From positions 113,199,727 to 113,263,726 of the forward strand of contig NC_092458.1 in NCBI RefSeq assembly GCF_047495875.1: a stretch of 64,000 bases of DNA. Direction: 5' to 3'. The notes beneath the pieces are model-generated. The model was not told the origin of the DNA. It saw nothing but the letters and a program-made list of their open reading frames with translations, and did no database searches. A program made the position numbers and the translations under genes. This DNA is from Pithys albifrons albifrons. Taxonomy: Eukaryota; Chordata; Aves; Passeriformes; Thamnophilidae. Positions 1-11,800 of the stretch are shown here, one piece after another (position 1 is the stretch's first letter; the number at the start of each line of letters is the position of its first letter).

Positions 1-217
1 TTGGAGAGCAGAAGGCAATTCTTTGCAGAGAGAGTGCTCAGGCATTGGAATGGGCTGCCCAGAGACGGGGTGGATTCCCCATCCCTGAAGGTTTTTTAAC
101 TGAGCTTGGCCGTGGCCCTGAGTGCCATGATCTGGTAAAGGGACTGGAGTTGGACCAAGGGTTGGAGTTGATGATCTCGGAGGTCTTTTCCAACCCAATC
201 CATTCTATGATTCTATT
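1..217 (+). mobile_element. CR1 LINE 3' fragment, cut by the window edge
   Basis: This is sense-strand CR1 3' UTR. It contains the CATTGGAATGGGCTGCCCAG block and the GATTCCCCATCCCTG block, and ends in AACCCAATCCATTCTATGAT, the CR1 3' end. It continues upstream beyond the window. Confidence 0.9.
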
Positions 218-2681
218 ATTAACTCTGGAATTAGTTAAGTATCACTGGCTTTCTCCATCTTCCTTCCAAATAAGTTATTGCTGGTTTAATTTTGTTTCAG
301 GTTGTGGATACACTACTGGTAACTCTTGGAGTTATTCCTGCTTCGAAAGACACACAAGACAGACAAGTAACTAGTCACAGAAAAGCCTTGGAGTAAGATA
401 GAAATTTGAATGTGTTTCTGTTTAACAAGTTGGTTGAGGAAAAACACATAAAGCATTCTGATAAGTGCACTCACTTCCAAGATACTAATCTTATTAAAAA
501 AAAAGAAAAATAATAAGCAGCACTGCATTATCTCAGCCATATCTTCATGAGCTATCAGTTTATTTCTCAGTGTAGATCTGAGCTTAGCTTAGTGTTGCAG
601 AACTTCACGCAGTTCTGTTTTAAAGATTGTCCAGTTGGACTCTCTTGCTTTTCCCCTGCTTGTTCTTATGGAACCTGCTTACAGAGAACTGAATTCACAG
701 CTTTGGGGGTCATTATGTAATTTTTTCTGCATTTTGTGCCTGGTTTCTTCAGATAACTTAGTGCGGGTTTGCTCATCTGCTTTTTTCCCTGTGCCTGACA
801 TGGCCAGTGTGTGAGTGTTGCTTCAAGGCTTCAGCAAAACAGCAATTCAGCTTCACACACCCTAAAAGTGAAGGGTATGGAACAGGTAGCTCAGTGTTAC
901 AATGGTTTAGTGGCCAGAGCCAGTTCCTGGCTATAAACACTGCTGATAATTGTCATGTCCTTTCGCTGGTCATTCTAAATAATATATTACAGAATCCACA
1001 CTATTACCCCTCAGCAAAGCCCTCTTCAGCTACAGGGTTTTGGTGGAGGGAACAGGGCGTGCTGACTAATGTCTGTAACACTGATAAAAGAAATACCTTT
1101 TGTTGCACAGTAGAAAGGTGTTACAGTGCTAATTAGATAATTCACATTACACTTGCTTGGTACAAAAGGCAGTAAAATACATACCAGCTCTGTTTCTAAG
1201 CCATGCACTTCATTTTTTATCTGCCTTCAGCTTCTCTGTACAACCTTCTTTTTCAGTCATCCATTTTTGCAATGTTTTGTCATGCATCATGGGAGAAGGT
1301 CCTCAGAATGTCTTGCTGAGCTGCATTTTGGAATTCTCATCACCAGAGAGATCTGGGTTTGCATGTTCTTTGTAAAGACCTCCTGCTGTTGGCCTTTACA
1401 GTTGTTATTGCCACAAATGAGTAATTGTATTTTAAGCACTGTGTAAAACAAAGGCAGCCAGAAAGCAAACCAGAATAACAGTTCTGGTAGGGTGATTTTC
1501 ATAGTTCAAAATCTAGAAAATGCTGGTCATGTGTAGGAGGATTGCTGGTTCTTCTTTGAAGTTAAATTTTAGATTTTCATTACAGAAACTATTTGAGAGT
1601 AAAGGGTATGTGGGAGGCATTGCAGCAAGTTTCTGAAACTCCTGAAGATGCAGGAAAGAGTTTTGGAAGGATAAATATTTTACTTTAAGTAATTTATTGA
1701 ACATGTCTTTAAAAAAACAAAACCACAACAGACAAACAAAAACCCACCAACCAACCCCAAACCAGCTGTTAATTAGCTTTGATGCCTCATTGACAGTCAT
1801 TTGGACAGGCAGTCTACTCTCTTCCAAAGATTCTCTCAAGGTTTGCAGAGATCTTGAACATACAGTGCTCCTGATTAAATTGTTACAGTTTTGAATAAAA
1901 AGGTATTTTTCTTTCTTCCCTCCCCTTCCCTCCCCTTTTTTCTTAATTAGAGATGTACTTGCCATGCACATGCTGTCACACTGTCATTTTTTCAGAAGCA
2001 GCAGCAGGAGCAGAGGACTATTTCTGACTTGCCCATGCAGTAATCAGGAGGAAAGAATAATGTAATGAAAAATCAGTACTTGGGAACTCTGAAATCAGAA
2101 ATTCAGGAGTCTGACAGTATCCAGGCTACTGGACTGTTTCTGCATCTTACCAGCTGCCAATTACAAGTCCGTCTGACTTCTTACCTTACCCGTGCACTGT
2201 TGTCCCAAACAGGAGACTTTCATTGGTCATCTATGAATTTTTCCCAAGTCTTTATTTATGTGTGCATGTATAATATATACAAAGAACACATTTGATAAAA
2301 TGTCCTCAAAAATCACTTTGCTCCAACCTCCACAGAAAAAGCTGCTGTTCTGGGCAATGCTGTAAGCTGTGACTTTTGCCTGGCACTGTAAACAAAACCA
2401 CCCTTCCCTGATGAATTGCAGGTGCTGACCTTGAAACCTTCTGTGGATCTGGGGATACAGCAGCAACTCTGTTCTCCAAATAGGCCTGATTGGTTTCTTT
2501 TTTCAGAAAGAGGGGAGTCCAGAAGACTGGTTATTTTTGGGTGGCTGGATCAAACAGTGCTCCACACGTGTTTTTCTGCTGTGAGGTTCTGTATCAGTAC
2601 TCATTGTACATAAAGCACTTCCTTGCAGGGAAACAACAATGTTCTCTCCCAGAACTTGAAGGCAGAGCCATTAGTTTTCAT
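218..2681. other. Downstream flank of GPA33, no gene seen
   Basis: About 2.4 kb of AT-rich sequence with only short spurious reading frames. It may hold the long form of the GPA33 3' UTR down to about 2.2 kb. No RNA gene, CR1 piece or simple repeat beyond short A or T runs was recognised. Confidence 0.4.
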
Positions 2682-2687
2682 TTTATT
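2682..2687 (-). terminator. Candidate GPA33 polyadenylation signal
   Basis: A minus-strand AATAAA lies 98 nt after the GPA33 stop codon. A second AATAAA on the same strand lies at 2251-2256 and could give a longer 3' UTR. Confidence 0.5.
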
Positions 2688-2784
2688 ATTCACTTCTTGC
2701 AGTAAGAAAGAGGGATTGATTTCTTTTCTGCAGTGATGTCTGTGCCTCAGCAAGTCCTGAAGATGGCATTGGCCTCCTGCTTCT

Positions 2785-2866
2785 TCATGCATTCTCAGCA
2801 TCCTCCTCTTCGCTCTGATGCCTTGTTGGCATCTCCTTGGATGGTTCATGTCTCTCTTCTCGCTCC
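2785..2866 (-). CDS. GPA33: GPA33 coding exon 7 (cytoplasmic tail end and stop)
   Basis: The acceptor is ATGTTTTAG. Phase 2 joining gives T-EREERHEPSK and an acidic end before TGA at 2787-2785. The Glu/Arg-rich composition resembles the REREEEDDY part of the mammalian tail, but the exon is about 20 residues shorter overall. Confidence 0.82.
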
Positions 2867-5800
2867 CTAAAACATTTTTCAGGAGTAGAGATGTTAATTA
2901 AAACCAGCTAGAAACTGTAGTCGAGATTTTGTTAGGAGGGTTTTACGCTGCTCTAAGCTGCTCTGGAACTGCACCAAACAGAACTCCATAAATCATAGAA
3001 TCAGTGGGGTTGGAAGAGACCTCTGAGATCATCAGGTCCAACCCTTAAGCCAACCCCACTTTGATTGCCAGATCATGGCACTAAGTGCCATATCCAGTCT
3101 CATCTTAAAAACCTCCAGGGTCGGAGAATCCACCACCTAATGAAACCTTGCTGGTGATGCAAGAGCTCTGTTTTGGTTTTTAACAGCATTGTGTGCTAAA
3201 TCAGCTCCAAGGTTTTGGTTCCACCCCAGAGACCACAAAGGTGTGGGGATGTACTCCCTGAGCAGAGATGGGAGACACTAGGCTCAAACTCAAAGGAGAA
3301 GCAGTGCACACTCTCCTTGATTTCTTTTTCCTCCTGTGCTTGCTACTCCGTTTGTTGATGCCAGAGGGAAGAGGAGAACCCTGTCTATGTTCGTTCATCC
3401 TTGCAGGGAAGGGCAGGGCACTCACGTCATCTCGTAGTCGTCCTTGCCCTCCTGGCGGCAGCAGCAGCAATAGGCCAAGATCCCGATCACTATGAGAGCA
3501 GCCACGGCGCCCCCAATGATACCGGCGTACAGGGCTATGTTCATGGAGGCTACAGGGCAAGGAAACAATTAGCCCTCTGCACAGAGAGTGATGTCAGGGG
3601 ACATCAGCGCAATCACTGGGATGCAAACCCCCCCACCAGGTGTCAGAGCTCACTACCAGATCCAGGCTGAGTGGAAGCCACATTTATTTGGCTACAGCAA
3701 CTAGAATTAATTCTGTAGGGTAGCTGATAAGTCTGCAGGAGCAATTAGATAGTGGTAGCCTCTGGATCTAAACAACTGCTGTGTGTATGTATGGCCAGAC
3801 TTCGCGAACGAAGATTTGGGAAGGGCTCTCCCCACGTGCCCTTCAAGCCTGCGCAGTGGATTTTTTAGGTGAGGCTCAGCGTGCACAGAACTTGCCCCAC
3901 CATTTAACTCCTAAGGTCCATCTGCCATGGCCGAGCGACCTTGGACAGTGACAGGGAAGTCCTCGGGACTGTCACAGCACCCGGTAGTGACCGGGGCTGA
4001 CCCTGCTGAGCATCCGAGATCTGACGGGATCGGAGGGCAGGGAGGCATTGAACTGCCAGGGGATGGTCCCCACTGAGACTCGAACTCAGGTCCTTGGGAT
4101 TCAGAGTCCACAGTGCTCTCCTTTACACCACAGGACTGCCCCACAACTGCTGTACTTTGTTGATAAAGGTTAGTTTCAGACTTTGCAAGCTCAGTCCTGT
4201 CTCACTAGCATTTTTTTGTCATTTGAGAACTAACTCTATGAGTCAGTGAGTGTTCTACTAGCACTAAACCAGTGGAAAGGGTCTCTTAAAGGTGTGCAGG
4301 AACCAGATAACAAACTTGTTATTCCCCTCCCTTAATCCTTTGACTCTTTGCTCAGGTGGTTTCTCTGGTGCTGCTGTTGCAGTGAGCAGCCCCATCTCTT
4401 ACGTGGCACAATGCTGACTGTCATGTTGCAGAATTCCGTTCCCACGACGTTTTTGGAAGTGCAGATGTAAAAGCCAGAGGTATCTGCTGAGACGTTCCTC
4501 AGAGTTATTAGCTCCCCTGTTGTGAAACATAAGGCCAATTCGAGAGAGAAAAGAATTAGGGAAGGAAGTGGGACAGCAGCCCTGCAATTCCAGCTCAGGG
4601 GAGTTGGAGTGAGAAGAGGTTATTAAAGCTGATGGATTGCTCTGCCCTGCTCAGGAGCTGCCATGCTCATCGCTGGGTTTTGGTGTGATTTGTGGGAGGA
4701 CAAACAGAACTGCGCTGTTTAGATTACAGGGAGTGTGTGGTATTTGAACATTCCTTCTAGAAAGAAAATCTAGGTGGAGGATAGAAAAGTGTGTGTGCTT
4801 AGTGAAAGCTTTTTTTTTTTGCATTGAATTTTGCTGAGAAATTTAAGCTTCCCAAACCAGCATCTGGTTTTCAGAGCTGGCCCTCTAGTGAATTAACTTG
4901 TAAAACAACAAAAAGCTCTTAAATCCTCCAGCTTTTAGGATTTCAGATCTGAATTATTTAGCATAGGGGGAAAAGTTTTCTATTCTAGGAGGGGCCACAC
5001 AGGCTGTGAAAATAAACAAAGGAACAGAAATGCACTGACATTCTGTTGTGATTACTGGTGTTTTCTGTCCAGCCTAACAGAGCTCAGAACAACAGGCTGA
5101 AGCTCAGCTCCATTTGCTCAGTCAGTTCCTGTTTGTTACATCTCCAGCTGATGTTTGTGTGTGTATTCCATGCTTTTGTGATAAAGGTGCAGATCTCTGC
5201 TCTAAAAGCAAAACACTGAATACTTTCTGGTGGCTTTCCTGTTTTATTTCCCTGTGATTGCACTTCTTTCTGTTTAGTCTCTGCTGGCACCTAGTGCCAG
5301 TAAGTAGAAGAGCATGGGAACTAAGAAATTGCAAACTATAGGCTTGATTATTTTTATTTTCTTGTATTCTCTACATACTTCCCATGGTTATTTATCTCTT
5401 GTCCTTTTTGGTTTGTTGTTTTTTGGTTTTGGGGTTTGTGTGTGTGTGTGTGATGTTTGTATCTCTCAGAGTTGCAGTCTGTAATTGGAATGTAAATCCT
5501 ACTATTAAATCAAGAGGGAGTTAAATTGGAAAAAACGTGGGTCAGACACTCGGTATTGGAGCGTTTCCTGAGGGGCTTCTGCACATTTTGCAGTAGCAGG
5601 ACGTGCTTAGCACAGAAAAAAACCTGCTTGTAGCAACAGTCCATCCAGCTTGGGGAGAAGGGGACAGAGCTGGGACGTGGGCGCACTGATGGAAACAGAA
5701 GCGAGGTGGAAATGGATCGGGAGAGACTCATGTCCCAGGGAAGAGCGGGATGGCAGCAGGAGGAGGCAGCGGCTGCCCTGGCAGGTCTCGGTGTGCTCAG

Positions 5801-8800
5801 CGCTGTGTGCGATGCGCTGGCACCGCTTAGTGGCCAGTGGGATGAATGAAGTTCGTGTCCCTGGTGCTATTTCGTGCTTTACATATTTTATGCAAGGATC
5901 CGCTATGAGTGCTGAGTATCCTGCTGAATCTCATGATATTTAGTTCACCTCCACAGCGATGCTGCAGTGAGTTAAACAGAGACGGGTAGGCTCAGATACT
6001 TCTTTTTGAAGCTGGATAAGCCAGCAAAAAACAAAGGTTGTTTAATGGAATAAATATGAGTGCTTTGTCAATCCTACACTCATCAGATCACACTTAAGAG
6101 TATTAAACCCTCATTTCTGTACAAATAGCTCTACCAAAGGTCCTGCCATGGAAATTCAGGTTCTTTTTCTGATTTAAAAGGAAAGCAAATAAAATATTTG
6201 GGCCTATATGTCAGTCCTAAAGAGCCAGAAGCCTCTTTTATGCTCAAAGCAGGATTGGTGTAATTTTCTCACACCACCTTCCTCTAGGTGAGGAGTCACC
6301 TCTGGAAGTAAAGTCACTTCTAGAGCCAACTTTTGTTTCCTGCACTCTAGAAGGTGATCTGGTCACTGTCAAGCAAGCTGGGATGTGAAGACAAATCAGT
6401 TAGAAAAGTCAATGTTCCTCATGTTAAGCCCCACTTACAACAGTAGCTGCGAGGTAATTATTTGTGGCTGACCCGGAGAGAGCCAGATTTCTCACCAAGT
6501 GAGAGCTAAAGGTCGAATCTTACTGACCATTCTTACTTCAGGTAACAGTGTTTCTCCCCCTGCTAAGTTACTCCTGTCTTGTATCAAAAGGACAACTTCT
6601 CAAAATTGTGGTTGGGGAACAATCTAGAAAAAGCCTGAAGAGTATTTGCACTGTATTTGCATTTCAAAAATCTTTTCAAGCCCCATCTGCAAAGAGCTCA
6701 AAGACTTGATACCTTTGAATTTCACGTACCTTCTGTTTTTTCTAGTACACGGGGCTCATTGCGTACATTGAAGCTCTGCCAGGTGTATTTGGGCTTTGGG
6801 GAGCCCTCCTGAGAAACGCAGGTTAGATTGATTGTCTGCCCGTACTGTGGTGTCCCCACAATGCTGCAGTCAGGCTTGGATGGTGCAACTGAAGGGAGAA
6901 AAAAGGAAGTAATTTTATTAATCAGAAATAGTTTCTTGTTTCAGCCCATCTCCTGCACCTGTGGTTTCTCCTCTTGCTGAACAAAGGCTGGTCTTGCACT
7001 CACCACCTTCTTCTCAAAGGAACTCCAGGGAATTTATACCTAATTTGTTTCTCTCTTCTTGGCACTGAGAAGCCAAGAAGAAATTCCAAGATGCTTTTTA
7101 GAGTATGTCTAATAGTGTTAGGTATCCCCTTCTTTGATAACTGGAGTATGAGAAGCCACAGGGGGGATGAGGAATGCTCTGTAATGAGGCACGGATTATT
7201 AGCAAAGTGAACTATGCAGCTCTAAAGACTGTTTTCTACAGCTGGGTATCTAAGGGAGTCACATGCTCAGCAGGGAAAGACCAGAGATGGAATTGTGGAA
7301 TGACACCTTTCTTTTTTTTTCCTTTTTTAAATTAAAAAATCTGTTGTTTAAAACAATGTGGGTATTGGAGGAAGGGCAGTTCTGCACGGGCTGCCTCCCT
7401 CGTGCTTACCCAGGACAAAGAGAGACATGAGTACACTCTTCCGGGGTGGGTCCTCCCGCAGGCGGACGCTGCACACGTACGTCCCGTTGTCCTCCATGGT
7501 CACCTCCTTGATGGTGATACTGATGTCCCCACTGTTCACATCCCCACTGAACTGGATACGGTTCTCATAGCCCTCACCATACTGCACATCTCCATCAAAG
7601 TACCTTGTGACAGCATCAGTCTGGTAGAGAGGGACGGAAAGGGATCAGCCTTTGTTCCTTCTGTGCAGGTCTACAATGTAACTCGATGAATTAGCCCACT
7701 CTTAAGAGCAGCTTGGAAAAGAGGACCTTGAACTGCACCAGTTTGACAAAATGCCAAGAAACACATCGAAATTCAGAATCCCAGACAATTCTGAGCTAGA
7801 AGGGACCCACGAGGATCATCGAGTCCAACTCTTAAACAGCTCATACAGAAGATTGAACCCATGACCTTGGCATTATTACAACCAAGTTTTAACCAAGAGT
7901 CCCCTTCTCCCACCTTATGTGAAATCAGAAACAGCTGATTTCTTTTTGCTGGGGCTTTTTCACCTTTCCTCTCTATGGAAGGACAATGTGAGACTTGTCT
8001 GAGATCCATATGTCAATCAAATTGCCCAATGCTTACACAAATTATTCCAGCAAGGGTCTGCAGAGAAGAAACCCTTGGCAGCTCTTCCAAGAAGATCTCC
8101 AAAGGCTGCTTCCCCTCTCACTAATTCCCAAAAAGTCAAGGAGAGCTTCAGAAGTCTCCCTACCTTTAAATACTCCATATGAATGTAGGAGACCTCCAGA
8201 ATCTATGTACTGTTACCATTAAGAATCTCTCCATGCACTGTTACCATTAGCTTGAAAATTGTACATAGTAACAAAGATACACACATATATAAATATATAT
8301 GTATAATACACATACTTAAAAATACATGTATCTTTTTCGAAGTTATTTGAATATTTCACTTTAATTGATGCAAACCCCACAGTACATACAGTGATGTATC
8401 CTCAATAAACAGTTGTAAGACCAAGAGAGAGGAAAAAGAAGGGTGTGGCTTGCCTAGTACTGTGCAATAGGTGCAGGATAAGTTGCATCTCAATCAGCAT
8501 TTGTTTGTGTAGTTCTGAGATTAAAGAAAGTCTGGAAGAAACATCTTTCTTCCAACACACATTCCCACCCACAGTCCTGCTTCCATCTCCCCTACCACCC
8601 CCTTCTCTATTGAGTGTTCCTTCATGATTTACCGGACTAATGAGTTTCTTCCAGACAACAAAGTCTCCTGTGACAATGTTGTGATTGGTGTGAAAATTGC
8701 AGGGCAGAGTCGCGTCCCTTCCTCTCGCCACCTGTATCTGCTGGGCAGGTGCTTCCACAGTGAGGGCCTCGGCAGACACCAGAACTGGTAAGAGAATAAA

Positions 8801-11800
8801 TTCTCAGCAGCAACAACAACATCTGGGTTCCATGTTTTGTCTCTTTGGCCTTCTCAGGTGCCAGAGTAACCCCACATTCCGTGTCATTCATGACATTCCC
8901 CACTGAGCAAGAGGTGGCTGATTGACTATGAGAAGCTGCTGTACAGCACGGCTAAGAGCTAAACTCTGTTCTCCATTCCTTGCTTTGAGGAAGAGAAGGA
9001 AAGAAAAGAAGAAGGTTCTTTGCCTGGACATATATTGTTAAGGAGTTTAGAAAGATATTTTGGGTTTTTTTTCTTTGTGTGACTGACATCCTTTGACAGT
9101 TCAGCCTATACAGAGGGAGACAGATAAACAGATACTGCGAGTGCATCAGCAGTCTTAAGGATTCAGGCTAAACGAACAAACTGATACTGTCAAAATTCAG
9201 GGATCAGGAAATAACTTGCCTCAATCCATAGAAAAGTGACATTTTGTGCTACAGAATCAAAACCTGGTCATGCAATATCCTGAAAACAGTAAAACCTAGA
9301 AAAGCAAAACGTGATTGAAAGAAACAAGGGAAGAACAGCTCATAGTTTTTAAAAATGAGTAAAGCAGTAGTCACCTTTCCCCAAGAACTCAAGCTCCTGC
9401 CTCTGGAGCACTGGAATAGCTGAGGGTTGAATAAAACAGAAACCCCTCTCCACACTCGTGAAGCACTCGGGGCACAGGGCAGGTGGTTCTTGTATCCATC
9501 TGACTTGCTCTAAATTCATCATGTCTGATCATTACCTAGTGGGCAGGTCTCAGTTGTTCTCAGAATTGAGATGGCCATTCATCTCTGCCCTGCCATAGAT
9601 GACCTTCATGCCTGTGGAAATCCATTACTAAAAACACCTTCTTTCTCCTGACAGCTTTGTGTGGATTCTGTGTTTGGGTTGGTTTGTTCATGGGTTGGGG
9701 TTTTTTTTCGTTTGTGTGTTTTTTTTAATGGCACCAAACTGAATCATTTGGAAAAAATGCCAATGGAAAGAAAGGAAGTGCTGCTCAGGGGCACTCCCAT
9801 GGCAAAGAGGCACATGGTGCAGCAGGGAGGGAAGTTAAGGAGGGCAGAGATGTTTGCTTCCCCAACAAGGGGCATGCATGTGGTGAGGCAGGTTTGCTTC
9901 CCTGGAGAGCATTTGTCTGAAAAGCTGCCATTTAGCAAACTTTGAGTCCTCATTCTGCCATATCTTTGTCCAGATTAGATCTATAAGGAAGTGTAATGTG
10001 TAAGGGAGAAAGCAAAGAATGTCTAGATTCCCCCTTGAGTTGCAAACTGGCTGTGAGTCCCTGCTGTTTCAGACAGGGAAAGCCCACAGCCACTTGCATC
10101 AAGTCACTAAAAGAAAGCCATTGGCGAGTTCAGCATTGCCAGATCCTCAACTGGCAGTGAATGATAGAAAATAACAGTGTAGGGACCCACAAGGTTTTGT
10201 TGTCACTGAGCTAAGAACCTGCAGGTAGCAATTCAGGTAATTACAGTGGCACAGGAATCTGCTTTTAGCCGAGTTCTCCTCTTTCTGCATCCCCTGCCAC
10301 CCAGCCAAGCTGTTCTGTGGTCTCGCACAGTTCATCAGCTACAGGTGTGTTTTAACCTCTTCCTCAGAGACATGGCAGTGGTGGTTTCTGTTCCCTCAGA
10401 GATTATTCCATTTACAGCTGCTGACAGCTATGAGAAGGGCACCAGCAGGGCAAAGTCTTTCTGACATGCTTTTATTGCAGCCACTCCCAGACCTTCCCTT
10501 GCTCTGGAGCACCTAGGGCAAGGCCCATGTTTGCGTAGTCCAGGGGCTTTCTGACTGTTCTCATGTCTCCTCCCAGTGAGAGCTTTCTCTTTGCTTGTTG
10601 CAACTGGATAGAAGTGCTTTCCTGCATTTAGGTGAAAAGCACCACTGTCTGTACCAGGAGATGGAGCAAATCCATTTCCTGATCCTTTTGTCACTCCAGC
10701 TGATCCCACTGACAGGTTAACTGAGCCCTGAGGCAGAAAAGAGACTGCCCAACCCTAAGGCTTCGTTTCCTTCTTCCATTTGAATGACTCAAATCCCTCA
10801 ATAAATGAGGTATTTCATTTTTGTCCAAACATGTCTTTGGTGGTGCAGAGCTGGGGAACAGCTGAACCAAACATCACATGCAGGAGACACATCCCATAAC
10901 AAACAAGGCTGCTTTTCCATCTGTCGCTGTCACCCAATGCCTCTGATGCTTCTCCTGATGCTCTCTTTTGTCATCCACATCTCTTTCTGGATCCCAGAAA
11001 GAGCTTCCCTCTCATGGGGAAGCTGCAGAGTTCCATTCTGGGATGCTGTTTACTCACACTGACTTCCCCCTTCTCATCACATTTCACTTCATAGTCAGCA
11101 TATCTAAAAATTGTGGTTTATATTTCAAGGATTTGAGGGCTTTTTTCTGAGGGAACACAGAATTTAGTCCAAGTATGGCTGGATGGAGGGGAAGCCAATT
11201 CTGAAAGAACTCCAGAAAAGAAGACAAACAGCCTGTGTACTACTAGAGAGATGGTTACTTAGAGTTACTTTTCTTTGTGTTACCAGTTAGTACTTCTATA
11301 ACATTTCAAGAAGTTGAGAAAGGTTTTATCTCCCTCTGCTCAACTTAAAGATTGTTGCTTGTACAAAGGAAGAAGAAAATCAAAGTGATGTGTCTCCTTT
11401 CACATTCCTCACTCAGTAAGCATTAACAGAGCAAAGGGAAATTAATACAGCTAGAAACAATTAGATAAATATTTTGTTTGCTGAAAAAATGAGATTCTGA
11501 TCAAGTACAATTATTGTTGATGATTTCTTGTGGTAGATTTGGCTAGTGAGAAAAGTGGGGAAAGAGGAAATATTGTGCTCCACTTTTATAAGGAAACATT
11601 TTGATTTTTAATTCCTTTACCTCAGAATTTAGCTGAAATTTAATTCCAGAGTGGGAGAGAGAAAAACCTCTTCATTGTGAAATTTCCAGTAAAAATAAAT
11701 ATTTTCTTTGATTCACAGTGACCATTTGGGTCTCTTCCTTCATGGAGGAGTTCACAGCACCAGTTACTCACACAAGTGCAGTGAAAAGCTGCACTGCATA

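Noticed and set aside
3965..4040. A 5S rRNA gene
   Set aside because: Only an internal part with a gap of about 24 nt is present, so it is part of the SINE.
4066..4142. A functional tRNA-Gln gene on the minus strand
   Set aside because: The anticodon arm and both promoter boxes are present, but the acceptor-stem arms do not pair properly and the unit is fused to 5S-like sequence inside a SINE with target-site duplications.
8637..8903. A frame with MLLLLLRIYSL that looks like a GPA33 signal peptide
   Set aside because: It reads across the splice acceptor of exon 2 in another frame. The exon at 13329-13377 gives a better leader in the correct phase.
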